Shown here piece by piece: positions 10,136-18,774 of a stretch of 64,000 nt of DNA. The DNA lies in NCBI RefSeq assembly GCF_017744695.1, contig NZ_JAGIAS010000005.1, forward strand, positions 124,001-188,000, read 5' to 3'. Made by a program: the position numbers and the translations under genes. Under the pieces are notes generated by a model. It was not told where the DNA came from. It did not search any database and saw only the letters and a list, made by a program, of their open reading frames with translations. This stretch comes from Dyadobacter sp. (GTDB lineage Bacteria; Bacteroidota; Bacteroidia; Cytophagales; Spirosomataceae). Numbering within the stretch: position 1 is the stretch's first letter; each line of letters starts with the position of its first letter.

Positions 10136-10576
10136 ATGCTGGTACAACATGTAATGGGCAACAAGCCTGTCAATGCGATTTGGTCGGTTACGCAGGACAA
10201 CACCGTGTTTGAGGCTCTGGAACTCATGGCCGAGAAAAACATTGGGGCAGTTTTGGTACTTGAAGATAACGAATTGATCGGCATCTTTTCCGAGCGCGAC
10301 TATGCGCGCAAAGTGATTTTGCAGGGACGCGGCTCCCGGGACACGCTGATCCGCGACGTAATGACCAGCAAGGTGATTACCGTGGAGACGGACGAGAAGA
10401 TCGAGGAATGTATGCAGATCATGTCGGATAAACACATCCGCCACCTGCCGGTGAACCGCGACGGGCAGCTTGTAGGCATCATTTCGATCAATGACATCGT
10501 TTCGGCAATCATTCACGAGCAGAAAGAGCATATTAACACGCTCGAAAGCTATATTTCCGGAAGCCCGTACTCCTGA
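10136..10576 (+). CDS. CBS-domain pair protein
   Basis: A 146-residue protein made of two CBS domains and nothing else (about residues 10-65 and 75-135), with MGNKPVNAIWSVTQDNTVFEAL opening the first and DVMTSKVITVETDEKIEE opening the second. Paired CBS modules bind adenosine nucleotides such as AMP, ATP or SAM and regulate a partner; no partner is fused here, so the target is unknown. It contains the typical segments GIFSERDYARKV and HIRHLPVNRDGQLVGIISINDIV. A short palindrome (tataagg-N6-ccttata, 10075-10094) precedes the gene and might be an operator. Confidence 0.9.
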   Translation: MLVQHVMGNKPVNAIWSVTQDNTVFEALELMAEKNIGAVLVLEDNELIGIFSERDYARKVILQGRGSRDTLIRDVMTSKVITVETDEKIEECMQIMSDKHIRHLPVNRDGQLVGIISINDIVSAIIHEQKEHINTLESYISGSPYS

Positions 10577-10652
10577 TCCTACTTCCTATTTTGAAGCAGA
10601 ATTGCCATTTGAACACCCGTAGCGGCCCTGCCCGAAGCGGGGTGGTAGAATT

Positions 10653-11198
10653 ATGTCTTGCCTATTTTGGTCGGATGGTTATCTTTGTTCGTTCAAAAAA
10701 CGGGTTTTGCAAGCGCTGAATGCAGACATAGGGACTATTTACGGAGGCTTCGTGCGTGTGCGCGTGTGCGGGATTTGCGTGCATGAAGACCGCATATTGC
10801 TTGTGAACCAGGCGCTTTACGGGTCCGACGGTGTGTTCTGGTCGCCTCCCGGTGGTGGCGTGTATTTCGGCGAAACGGCGGAGCACGCATTGACCCGGGA
10901 GTTTCGGGAAGAGACGGGCCTGGACGTTACGATAGGGGAGCTATTGTTTGTAAACGAGCATATTGCCGATCCGCTCCACGCAATAGAGCTGTTTTTTGAA
11001 ATCAAATCCTTTGAGGGAAACCTGATGTCCGGTTTCGACCCGGAACTGGCGGCCGACGGGCAGATTATCCGTGAGGTCCGTTTTTTGAGCTGGGAGGAAA
11101 TTGCCGCCTTCAAACCTGAGCAGCGGCACCGCATCCTGAACATCGCCGGCTCGCTGGCAGGAATTTTTGAACTCAACAAGTATATTTCCGGGAACTAG
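10653..11198 (+). CDS. NUDIX hydrolase (start uncertain)
   Basis: Hydrolyses a nucleoside-diphosphate-linked substrate; the specificity is unknown. The Nudix box is complete (GGVYFGE, TAEHALT, REFREETGL pattern Gx5Ex7REUxEExGU). The ORF from the ATG at 10653 gives 181 residues, but the first 28 or so look unlike the family and a good promoter (TTG 10658-10660, 19 bases, TATCTTTG 10680-10687) lies inside it. If that promoter is real, translation must begin downstream: at TTG 10707, at GTG 10752, which has GGAGG four bases before it, or at the ATT codon at 10737. The catalytic domain starts at VRVRVCGICV in every case. Confidence 0.88.
   Translation: MSCLFWSDGYLCSFKKRVLQALNADIGTIYGGFVRVRVCGICVHEDRILLVNQALYGSDGVFWSPPGGGVYFGETAEHALTREFREETGLDVTIGELLFVNEHIADPLHAIELFFEIKSFEGNLMSGFDPELAADGQIIREVRFLSWEEIAAFKPEQRHRILNIAGSLAGIFELNKYISGN
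10658..10687 (+). promoter_or_regulatory. Promoter for the NUDIX gene, inside the longest ORF
   Basis: TTG at 10658-10660, 19-base spacer, TATCTTTG at 10680-10687: a full match to the Bacteroidota consensus. It overlaps the first codons of the longest NUDIX reading frame and so argues for a later start codon. Confidence 0.6.
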
Positions 11199-11234
11199 CG
11201 CCGGCATAAACATTAAACAACACCACCCGACGAC

Positions 11235-12140
11235 GTGGCAAATTCTGAAAACCAGTTAATAGAAGTTATTCCGACGCTGTTGGTAGGAGATAATTCCTTC
11301 GATGCGGCCAGTATTCCGCTTTGCACGCTCTGTATTGAGCTGGATGAGCGGCGTATCCGCTTCTGCATTGTGAAGGATGAGAACATGGAATGCATCTGGC
11401 TGGAAGACTATTTCTTCGAGAATGCACTCACACCTGCTGAAATTTTCGAGCGGCTGAAACGGATTTTCAGCGGACACTTGTCGTGGTCGTCCAACAACTG
11501 GAACAATGTCAGGGTGACGGTGAACTCGCACGCGTTCACGCTCGTGCCTAACGTGCTTTTCCAACCGGAATCGGCTTACGAATATCTTTCTTTTGCCCTG
11601 GGTAACCCGGTTTCGAAGCATGAGAAGGTACTTTGGCATGATTTGCCGCTGGTGCACGCACAAAATGTTTTCAGCATTCAGGAGCTTTGGTACGACTGGG
11701 TCGTGAACCATTTCAGCTCATCGACAGTCACATTCTATCATCTTACCAGTGCCTTGGCAATCGGTTCGCTGGTGAACCACGTGGAGCACCAGGAAATGCG
11801 GATGATGTCGTTGTATTTTGAAAAAGACCATTTCACATTGGTGGTGAGCGAAAGCCAGCAACTACTGCTTTGCAACCGCTTTAAATATGCTCAGGTCCAG
11901 GAGCTTGCTTACATTATCCTGTTCACGCTAAGCCAGCTGAATATCCTGCCGGAGGAAATCAAGGTACTCTGTTACGGAGAAATCGCTCCGACTTCGGATT
12001 CGTACCACGAGCTTTCCAGGTTTTTCCCGAACTTGCATATGGGTACCCGGCCGACAACGCTGAAATACAGCCCGCAATGCGCGGAAGTACCCGGTCACCG
12101 GTATTTCGGATTATTCAATACCTATCTTATCTCGTCTTAA
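11235..12140 (+). CDS. DUF3822-like family protein
   Basis: No known function. A 301-residue soluble protein with a GTG start, resembling the Bacteroidota-specific DUF3822 family, which usually sits just before rsmD and coaD. Alternating strands such as LCIELDERRIRFCIVKDENMECIWLEDY, then a long helical and strand region with VVSESQQLLLCNRFKYAQVQELAYIILF, suggest an actin-like ATPase fold of the type seen in pilus-assembly proteins, but no nucleotide motif is evident. It ends 11 bases before coaD and is probably co-transcribed with it; rsmD is absent from between them here. The family call is by general resemblance and position. Confidence 0.7.
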   Translation: MANSENQLIEVIPTLLVGDNSFDAASIPLCTLCIELDERRIRFCIVKDENMECIWLEDYFFENALTPAEIFERLKRIFSGHLSWSSNNWNNVRVTVNSHAFTLVPNVLFQPESAYEYLSFALGNPVSKHEKVLWHDLPLVHAQNVFSIQELWYDWVVNHFSSSTVTFYHLTSALAIGSLVNHVEHQEMRMMSLYFEKDHFTLVVSESQQLLLCNRFKYAQVQELAYIILFTLSQLNILPEEIKVLCYGEIAPTSDSYHELSRFFPNLHMGTRPTTLKYSPQCAEVPGHRYFGLFNTYLISS

Positions 12141-12151
12141 CATACCCTCCT

Positions 12152-12634
12152 ATGACTCGCATCGCATTATTTCCGGGATCCTTCGATCCATTTACCAAAG
12201 GGCATGAGGATATTGTCCTGCGCGGATTGAGACTGTTCGATCAGGTGGTGATCGGAATTGGTAATAACGCGACTAAAAAGCGCTATTTTCCGCTGGAAGT
12301 GATGAAGGAGATGATCGAGAGGACGTTCGCCTCGGAGCCTAATGTGAAAGTCATTACCTACGACGATCTGACCGCCCATACTGCCCGTGAACTGGGCGCG
12401 AGGTTTCTGCTGAGGGGCCTTAGAAATACGACCGATTTTGAATATGAAAACGGTATTTCGCAGGTAAACAGATATTTGTATGCGGAAATCGAAACCGTTT
12501 TCCTGATCACGTCGCCTGAACTTGCACCGATTAGTTCGAGCATTATCCGCGACCTGCACCGTTACGGACAGGCCGTGGACAATTTTCTACCCTATTCTTT
12601 ATCTGAACTAAAAAAGGCAGAACAGAACATCTGA
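12152..12634 (+). CDS. coaD: Phosphopantetheine adenylyltransferase
   Basis: Transfers AMP from ATP to 4'-phosphopantetheine, giving dephospho-CoA, the penultimate step of CoA synthesis in the cytosol. The 160-residue length is normal. It opens MTRIALFPGSFDPFTKGHEDIV with the T/HxGH nucleotidyltransferase motif, has RGLRNTTDFEYE, and ends with the second motif SSSIIRDLHRYG (ISSS/T-R signature). The frame is open 25 codons further upstream, into the end of the DUF3822-like gene, but the ATG at 12152 is the conserved start. It converges on a NUDIX gene 18 bases away. Confidence 0.97.
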   Translation: MTRIALFPGSFDPFTKGHEDIVLRGLRLFDQVVIGIGNNATKKRYFPLEVMKEMIERTFASEPNVKVITYDDLTAHTARELGARFLLRGLRNTTDFEYENGISQVNRYLYAEIETVFLITSPELAPISSSIIRDLHRYGQAVDNFLPYSLSELKKAEQNI

Positions 12635-12652
12635 ATGTCCTGACTGCTTTTC

Positions 12653-13342
12653 TCAGGATTCCTTCAAATTATGGATCTTATTCAGGCTGTCGATCACGTA
12701 GCGGATTGAGCTGTAAGATTGAATCAGCAGCGGTTTCACGTCTGCCGGTTCATACCAGTCCAGCTTTTCGATCTGCTCCTCGGCCTGCGGGCTCATTTGC
12801 GAATCGTCCAGACAATCGAAGAGGTACCATTTGGTACGTTTGAGAATACGGCTGTTGTTGAGCGTGTAGGTGTGCCAGGTCGTGCAGATTTTGTCACGGA
12901 TCAGCGCTTTCACGCCGGTTTCTTCCTCTATTTCGCGGGTAGCGGCAGTCTTGGAATTTTCGCCTTTATCGAGCTTGCCTTTGGGCAGGTCCCACATTTT
13001 GCGACGGTACATGAAGAGCCATTTGCCATCCTTCACCACCACGCCGCCGGCAGCCTTGATCACCTTGTATTGCGCCTTAATCCGGTCTTCCACCTCCGCT
13101 TTTTCGCGGGTAGCCATGGTGATGGAGAGCATTTCTTTCGGAAATTCCTTTTCGAGCATCTGGATCACCTGAATGGCACTGGTAGTGGTGGAATTCAGGA
13201 ACAGGACGTGACCTGTCAGCATGCTTCTCTGCAACTTTTCAAGCCTGAGATCTACGATGTGTTCAAAACGTGATGTTTCGGCGGCAGACAACTGATTGGT
13301 CCGTACAATTCTGACTGGACGGTCGTCGAAAAAAATGATCAT
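12653..13342 (-). CDS. NUDIX hydrolase with N-terminal extension
   Basis: A 229-residue protein with a canonical Nudix box at about 122-144 (GKLDKGENSKTAATREIEEETGV) inside a typical domain that begins KAAGGVVVKDGKWLFMYRR. About 90 residues precede it (MIIFFDDRPVRIV to EVEDRIKAQYK); this extension is not a domain I can name and contains a helix-rich region with EFPKEMLSITMATREKAEVEDR. The substrate is unknown; candidates are Ap4A or modified nucleoside triphosphates, since the box follows WDLPKGKLDKGE, common in Ap4A-like hydrolases. It is a single gene convergent with coaD and divergent from the CorC/HlyC-type gene. Confidence 0.9.
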   Translation of the reverse strand: MIIFFDDRPVRIVRTNQLSAAETSRFEHIVDLRLEKLQRSMLTGHVLFLNSTTTSAIQVIQMLEKEFPKEMLSITMATREKAEVEDRIKAQYKVIKAAGGVVVKDGKWLFMYRRKMWDLPKGKLDKGENSKTAATREIEEETGVKALIRDKICTTWHTYTLNNSRILKRTKWYLFDCLDDSQMSPQAEEQIEKLDWYEPADVKPLLIQSYSSIRYVIDSLNKIHNLKES

Positions 13343-13443
13343 TTTGGAATGGGTACGTGAATGGATCGCAAAATTAAGTAAAGAGTTTAGTTTAGGCAGA
13401 GATTATTATTGATAAATTTGTATTTGTAACAACTAAACAGTTC

Positions 13444-14748
13444 TTGGAACTCCTTATAATTCTACTTCTGGTGCTGCTCAATGGCCTTTTTTCCATGTCA
13501 GAGATAGCACTGGTTTCCTCCCGAAAATCGCGCCTGGAAGCAGCAGCCAAGAATGGCGATTCGAGCGCGAAAGCAGCATTGAACCTCGCGAATTCACCTA
13601 CTAAATTTCTTTCCACCGTTCAGATCGGCATTACGCTTATCGGTTTGTTGACCGGTATGTACAGTGGTGACAACATAACCGCCGATTTTGAGCAAATTAT
13701 TTCCCGCGTGCCCGAGCTGGTGCCTTACGCGCATTCACTCGCGGTGGGTACGGTGCTGGTGGTGATTACTTATTTGTCGCTTGTGCTGGGGGAGCTGGTC
13801 CCCAAACGGATCGGTATGTCGAATCCGGAAGCCATTTCGAAAGTGATGGCTACGCCCATGAACCTGCTTTCGAAAGTGACGGCCCCGTTTATTGCCTTGT
13901 TGGGCTTTTCAAGTGATTTGATCATCCGGGTTTTAAATATCAAGCAGACCGAGAATGCGGTGACCGAAGAGGAAATCAAAAGCCTGATCCAGGAAGGTAC
14001 ATCGGGGGGCGTTTTTGAAGAAATCGAGCAGGAGATCGTCCATAACGTGTTCCAGCTCGGAGACCGCAAGGTAACTTCGTTGATGACCAATCGGCAGGAA
14101 ATCGTCTGGCTGGATCTCGAAGATACCGTCGAGGAAAACAAGGCGAAAATTCTCGATTCGAGGCATTCCATTTATCCGGTTTGCCGCGGTAATGTCGACG
14201 ACGTCGTAGGGCTGGTGTATGTTAAAGACTTGATTGCTACGGACCTCGAAGTGCAAATGGGACATTTGAATACCATTATGCGCGATCCGGTTTATCTGCC
14301 GGAAAGTAACCGCGCTTACCAGGCGCTCGAAAAGTTCAAAGAGCAGCGCGTGTATTACGGCATTATCGTCGACGAATACGGCGGTACGCTGGGCGTTGTG
14401 ACCATGCACGACATTATGGACGCGTTGGTAGGCGACATTTCCGAGGATATAGAGGAAGCTTCTGAAATCGTGAAGCGCGAGGACGGCAGTTACCTGATCG
14501 ACGCGCAGTTGCCTTTCGATGATTTCATTCAGTATTTCAATATCAATATCCAGGAAAGTGAGCGCAGGGAGCTGGTGGGCTTTAATACCCTCGGTGGTTT
14601 CGTGCTGCACGTGCTGGAAAACATTCCCCAAACAGGCGAGAAGTTCAACTGGCGACAGTTCGAGTTCGAGGTCATTGATATGGACCGCAGCCGCATAGAC
14701 AAGCTTTTAGTAACCAACCATAATAAACAGCAAGAATCCGAAGATTAA
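13444..14748 (+). CDS. CNNM/CorC (HlyC-type) membrane protein
   Basis: An inner-membrane protein of the family annotated as hemolysin-related; members act in magnesium and possibly cobalt efflux. It has the DUF21 (CNNM) transmembrane domain at residues 1-180, opening MELLIILLLVLLNGLFSMSE, a CBS pair at about 200-320 (VTSLMTNRQEIVWLDLED, then MRDPVYLPESNRAY and YGGTLGVVTMHDIMDALVGDI) and a CorC_HlyC domain at about 340-425. Its 434 residues are the full family length. The start is TTG, in line with the family N-terminus. It ends 2 bases before pyrE. Confidence 0.93.
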   Translation: MELLIILLLVLLNGLFSMSEIALVSSRKSRLEAAAKNGDSSAKAALNLANSPTKFLSTVQIGITLIGLLTGMYSGDNITADFEQIISRVPELVPYAHSLAVGTVLVVITYLSLVLGELVPKRIGMSNPEAISKVMATPMNLLSKVTAPFIALLGFSSDLIIRVLNIKQTENAVTEEEIKSLIQEGTSGGVFEEIEQEIVHNVFQLGDRKVTSLMTNRQEIVWLDLEDTVEENKAKILDSRHSIYPVCRGNVDDVVGLVYVKDLIATDLEVQMGHLNTIMRDPVYLPESNRAYQALEKFKEQRVYYGIIVDEYGGTLGVVTMHDIMDALVGDISEDIEEASEIVKREDGSYLIDAQLPFDDFIQYFNINIQESERRELVGFNTLGGFVLHVLENIPQTGEKFNWRQFEFEVIDMDRSRIDKLLVTNHNKQQESED

Positions 14749-14750
14749 TA

Positions 14751-15392
14751 ATGTCGAACGATCTGGATATTACCAAACGAATCGCCGAGCTGCTTCTGGA
14801 AGCGCAGGCCATCAAACTCAGTCCCGAAAAGCCATTCCAATGGAGTTCAGGCTGGTTTTCGCCGATTTATTGTGACAACCGCGTGGCATTGTCGTACCCT
14901 GATACCCGCACTTTTATCAAAAAGGCGTTGGCTGAGCTGATCCGTGCAAAATATCCTAATGCTCAGGCAGTAGTAGGTGTAGCCACCGGAGGTATCGCGC
15001 AGGGTGCACTGGTAGCCGACCTGCTCGAATTGCCATTCGCATACGTACGTCCGGAACCGAAAAAGCACGGAATGGGTAACCAGATCGAAGGCAGACTGGA
15101 AAAAGGGCAGTCGGTAGTGATCGTGGAAGACCTGATCTCGACCGGAGGAAGCTCTTTGAAAACAGTGGACGCCCTGCGCGAAGCCGGTATTGAAGTAGCG
15201 GGAATGGTGGCGATATTCACCTACGGTTTCCAGGTAGCCGCCAACAACTTCACCGAAAAGAACGTGGAACTTCACACGATTAGCAACTACAATGCACTGA
15301 TCGACGTGGCGTTGGAGCATAATTATATCGACGCTTCCCAACAGGAAAGCCTCGCTAAATGGAGAATAGCGCCGGAACAGTGGGGGAAATAG
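14751..15392 (+). CDS. pyrE: Orotate phosphoribosyltransferase
   Basis: Converts orotate and PRPP to orotidine monophosphate in pyrimidine synthesis, in the cytosol. The 213 residues match the usual size. Key regions are FQWSSGWFSPIYCDNR (substrate binding), YVRPEPKKHGMGNQIEG (catalytic loop lysine) and the PRPP-binding motif VVIVEDLISTGGSS (around residue 125-138). It lies 2 bases after the CorC/HlyC-type gene, so the two are co-transcribed; the pairing looks incidental in function. It is followed by a 28-bp inverted repeat that separates it from the convergent aldo/keto reductase gene. Confidence 0.97.
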   Translation: MSNDLDITKRIAELLLEAQAIKLSPEKPFQWSSGWFSPIYCDNRVALSYPDTRTFIKKALAELIRAKYPNAQAVVGVATGGIAQGALVADLLELPFAYVRPEPKKHGMGNQIEGRLEKGQSVVIVEDLISTGGSSLKTVDALREAGIEVAGMVAIFTYGFQVAANNFTEKNVELHTISNYNALIDVALEHNYIDASQQESLAKWRIAPEQWGK

Positions 15393-15413
15393 GCGATAAG
15401 TAGTAGGCTTTAA

Positions 15414-15506
15414 GCTATAAGCTATAAGCATTAAGCCGTAGACCATAAGCTTGCAATAACATGCATTTAGCTTACAGCCTACGGCTTACAGCTTATAGCT
15501 TATAGC
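15414..15506. repeat. 28-bp inverted repeat of gctataagc-type words
   Basis: The arm at 15414-15441 and the arm at 15479-15506 are reverse complements over 28 bases with two mismatches, around a 37-base spacer. Each arm is itself built of the repeated word gctataa, and the spacer holds further partial copies (cataagcttgc, ttagcttacagc). It fills the gap between the convergent pyrE and aldo/keto reductase stops. There is no T-tract, so it is not a typical terminator. Confidence 0.85.
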
Positions 15507-15509
15507 ATG

Positions 15510-16532
15510 CTACCCCCGATGATTATCAAGGCTTTCGTACAATCCCCCAAACGCCTCTTCCTTCACCCCGTCGGATTTCAGGAATTCGTGGGGGAAGCCT
15601 AGTTCAATTTTACTTACTTCATGTAGTTTTTGCAGGGCTTCTTCCGGCAGGCGGAAGTCGAGGCAGCCGAGTGAATCCACGAGCTGGCTCTCTTTGGAAG
15701 CCCCGATGATCGGGATCATGACCTGGTCGCGGTGGCGTGTCCAGTTGATAGCCACTTGTGCGGGGGTTACGCCAAGGTCTGCGGCTACATCCACCACCGT
15801 TTGGGCAATCAGGCTGCTGTGCTCGCTTCTGCGAGTGCTGTGGTCGGGCACGCGGCCGGACTCACCTCGCAGGTACTTGCCCGTGAGCGCGCCGCCGCCA
15901 ATCGCTCCCCAGGGGGTTACGGCAAGGTCGAGCGCCTTTGCCATCGGGAGCAGGTCGCGCTCGGGTGTACGTTGCAGCAGCGAGTACTCAAACTGAATGG
16001 CCGCAAATGCATTCCAGCCGCGAAAATCGGCAATGGTATTGGCTTGCGAGACGATCCAGGCCGGTGTATCGGAAATGCCGATGTAGTGCACCAATCCGCG
16101 GGTTACCAGGTCGTCGAGGCCGCGCATTACTTCTTCGGTAGGAGTGGTGTTATCCCACATATGTACCCACAGCAGATCGATATACTCGGTATTCAGGCGT
16201 TTGAGGCTCGATGTTACCGACCGCATCATGTTTTTGCGGTGGTTACCGGCAAAATTCAGGTCATCGTTGCGGTCTTTGAGCGTGAATTTGGTCGCCAATA
16301 CCCAATGGTCGCGGTCGGTTTCGATAAATTCGCCCACATATTTTTCCGAGGTGCCCTCGGTATACCGATTCGCAGTGTCGATGAAATTACCGCCTGCGTT
16401 GGCGAAGGCCTCGAAAATTTTGAAGCTTTCATGCTTGTCCGCTCCCCAGCCCCAGTCTTTTCCGAACGTCATCGCTCCAAGGCAAACTTCCGATACCCGT
16501 AAACCCGAGCGGCCTAATAGTTGATAACGCAT
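15510..16532 (-). CDS. Aldo/keto reductase
   Basis: NADPH-dependent carbonyl reductase of the AKR superfamily, cytosolic; the substrate is unknown. The 340 residues begin MRYQLLGRSGLRVSEVCLGAMTFG, as in the YajO/Tas-like group. The catalytic tetrad can be placed as Asp and Tyr in DTANRYTEGTSEKYVG, Lys in VLATKFTL and His in LWVHMWDN. The cofactor-binding C-terminal part reads MIPIIGASKESQLVDSLGCLDF. It is divergent from the PPK1 homologue (142 bases apart). Confidence 0.94.
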   Translation of the reverse strand: MRYQLLGRSGLRVSEVCLGAMTFGKDWGWGADKHESFKIFEAFANAGGNFIDTANRYTEGTSEKYVGEFIETDRDHWVLATKFTLKDRNDDLNFAGNHRKNMMRSVTSSLKRLNTEYIDLLWVHMWDNTTPTEEVMRGLDDLVTRGLVHYIGISDTPAWIVSQANTIADFRGWNAFAAIQFEYSLLQRTPERDLLPMAKALDLAVTPWGAIGGGALTGKYLRGESGRVPDHSTRRSEHSSLIAQTVVDVAADLGVTPAQVAINWTRHRDQVMIPIIGASKESQLVDSLGCLDFRLPEEALQKLHEVSKIELGFPHEFLKSDGVKEEAFGGLYESLDNHRG

Positions 16533-16674
16533 AGTGATCTAATGATAATTTTAAATGAGGATATAGCTTTTTAAACTTAGCCGACAACGTTGCTTTTTGT
16601 ATCGCAAAGTTATACCCTTACCCGCCAAATGTATTTATATTGTACCAAATTTTGGATCTTTTACACCACACTCA

Positions 16675-18774
16675 ATGATCGACGTTGCCTATCCCTACTT
16701 TGATACCAATCTAAGCTGGCTTTCGAACAATTACAGGTTGCTGCTGGAAGCAAACGATGAAACGGTACCGGTAAGGGAGCGGTTGCGATTTTTGGGTGTT
16801 TACGCTTACCAGACGAAGGAGTTCTATCGGGTACGCATCCCGAACCTGCTCGCAATGGGGGAAGTCAGCAACGACATCCGCTCCAAACTGAACATTTTTC
16901 CGGAATCATTGCTCGAACACGTTTATGAAACGGTTGAAAACCAGCTCCGTGAATTTAACGATATTCTGATTTCGGGTATCCTGCCTACGCTGATCGAACA
17001 GGGTGTGCATTTGTATTACCGCGAAACTTTCGTGTCCGAACATGCCACATTTGTGAGGCGTTTTTTTCTCGATAAGTTGTTCCGGTATTTGCAGCCGGTG
17101 TTCCTCGACAGCCGCCGCACGCTTAAAACACCTGCATTTGAATCCAAGCAATTGTACCTGATCGTGCGGATGCAGCATAGGGAAGATGCCGAGGAGGATT
17201 GGTATGCGTCGGTGAACGTGCCGACTGAGCCTTATGGCCGTTTTCTGGAATTGCCCGAATGGGAGGGGAAGCGTCATGTCGCTTTTTTGGAAGATGTAAT
17301 CCGCGAGAACCTGCCGGTGCTTTTTCCGGGCTATAATATCCAGGAAAGTTATGCATTGAGAGTTGAAAGGGAAACAGAGCTGACGATAGAGGACGACTAC
17401 CCGATACAGGTTGCCCAACGCATTTTGAAACAGCTTGAAAAGCGGAATTTTGTGCAGCCTTCCCAGTATTTCTATGAGTCGGGGATGCCATTGTACGTGC
17501 GGGAATACCTGGTGGGGAAGGTATCGATTCCGATGAACGACTTCCACGAGCGCGGCGATTACCTGTTCATGCAGGACCTTGCCAAGTTTCCGGTCGTATC
17601 CCGGCGGCTCGATTATCCCTATCAGCGACCGGTCCAGAATCCTGAATTGGAGGAGACGAGATCGATTTTCGAGGCCATTCAGCAGGCCGACCAGATGCTG
17701 CATTTGCCTTACCAATCCTACGAACCGATCGTGCGGTTTTTCAACGAGGCAGCCGTGGATCCGCACGTGCGGGAGATCCATGTTTCGTTGTATAAGATCA
17801 GTCCCAATTCATTTATCCTGAACTCGCTCATCAGCGCTTCCAAAAACGGGAAGCGTGTGACGACATATGTGGAACTGAATACTAAATTGGATATTCAGGA
17901 AAACCTGCAATGGTCGAAAAAGATGCGCGATGCGGGAGTCAAGATCGTGCTGAGTGTTCCGGGCCTGAAAGTGCATGCAAAAATGGCATTGGTGAAACGC
18001 AAGGTGCAAAAAGGGTGGGAGCGCTATGCATTCCTGGGTACAGGCGGTTTTTACCGGCTAACAAGCCGGGAGATCGTCGACCACGCGTTGCTCACTTCGC
18101 ATCGTGAACTAACCAATGAACTGGAATTGCTTTTTGGATACTTGTCCACACAGGACGAACCCAAAAAGTATAAATATCTTCCATTCAATACTTTACAGGT
18201 TACCCAGTTCAATCTTCAAAAGCGTTTGCTTGACCTGATGGACCGGGAGATTGCCAACTGCAATGCAGGGCTCAAATCTTTCATTACTATCAAAATCAAC
18301 CAGTTGCAGGATCATATTCTGATCGACAAGCTTTATCAGGCCGGTCAGGCGGGCGTGCCCGTGCATGTGATCGTGAGCGAGAGCTGCGGGCTGATCTCCG
18401 GCTTGCCGTCTATCAGCGATAATATCGTGGTAAGCAGGCATGTCGACCGGTATATCGAAAACACGCGGATATTCCATTTCGGCAACCGTGGGAATGACGA
18501 GATTTACCTTACGTCCTGCGACTGGACACACCGGAACCTGCACCGGCGGATCGACATTTGTTTCCCGGTGCTGGATGAAACGTTGAAAAACCAGATGCGG
18601 ACTGTGCTTCGAAACTATGTGAACGACAACCAGAAATCGGTACGACTGGACCTTTATCAAAACAATTTGCGCATTGCCGACGATGCTCGCGGCAAACTGC
18701 GAGCGCAGGAAGCAAACTACCGGTTAGTGGAGAAAATTGAGCGAAACGGGCTCTCGCGACGTTCAGAAATATAA
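16675..18774 (+). CDS. PPK1 (polyphosphate kinase) homologue with altered active site
   Basis: Aligns with polyphosphate kinase 1 from end to end (699 residues), including NLSWLSNNYRLLLEA at the N-terminus and the two C-terminal PLD-like domains. The phosphohistidine is kept (H434 in LKVHAKMAL). From my recollection of the E. coli sequence the other active-site residues are changed: R375 to K374, R405 to K404, H454 to F453 (YAFLGTGGF), Y468 to I467, R564 to S568, H592 to N596 (VDRYIENTR). It is therefore probably not an ordinary polyphosphate kinase and may be a pseudoenzyme or have a new activity. The frame is open back to a TTG at 16597, but the ATG at 16675 directly precedes the conserved region. 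A TetR gene follows. Confidence 0.87.
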   Translation: MIDVAYPYFDTNLSWLSNNYRLLLEANDETVPVRERLRFLGVYAYQTKEFYRVRIPNLLAMGEVSNDIRSKLNIFPESLLEHVYETVENQLREFNDILISGILPTLIEQGVHLYYRETFVSEHATFVRRFFLDKLFRYLQPVFLDSRRTLKTPAFESKQLYLIVRMQHREDAEEDWYASVNVPTEPYGRFLELPEWEGKRHVAFLEDVIRENLPVLFPGYNIQESYALRVERETELTIEDDYPIQVAQRILKQLEKRNFVQPSQYFYESGMPLYVREYLVGKVSIPMNDFHERGDYLFMQDLAKFPVVSRRLDYPYQRPVQNPELEETRSIFEAIQQADQMLHLPYQSYEPIVRFFNEAAVDPHVREIHVSLYKISPNSFILNSLISASKNGKRVTTYVELNTKLDIQENLQWSKKMRDAGVKIVLSVPGLKVHAKMALVKRKVQKGWERYAFLGTGGFYRLTSREIVDHALLTSHRELTNELELLFGYLSTQDEPKKYKYLPFNTLQVTQFNLQKRLLDLMDREIANCNAGLKSFITIKINQLQDHILIDKLYQAGQAGVPVHVIVSESCGLISGLPSISDNIVVSRHVDRYIENTRIFHFGNRGNDEIYLTSCDWTHRNLHRRIDICFPVLDETLKNQMRTVLRNYVNDNQKSVRLDLYQNNLRIADDARGKLRAQEANYRLVEKIERNGLSRRSEI

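Noticed and set aside
12611-12651. Possible weak terminator between coaD and the NUDIX gene (ctgctttt with aaaaggcag)
   Set aside because: The pairing has a mismatch, the loop is long and the alternative pairing is as good.
15732-16502. A 256-codon plus-strand frame
   Set aside because: Antisense to the aldo/keto reductase with its catalytic tetrad; no independent features.
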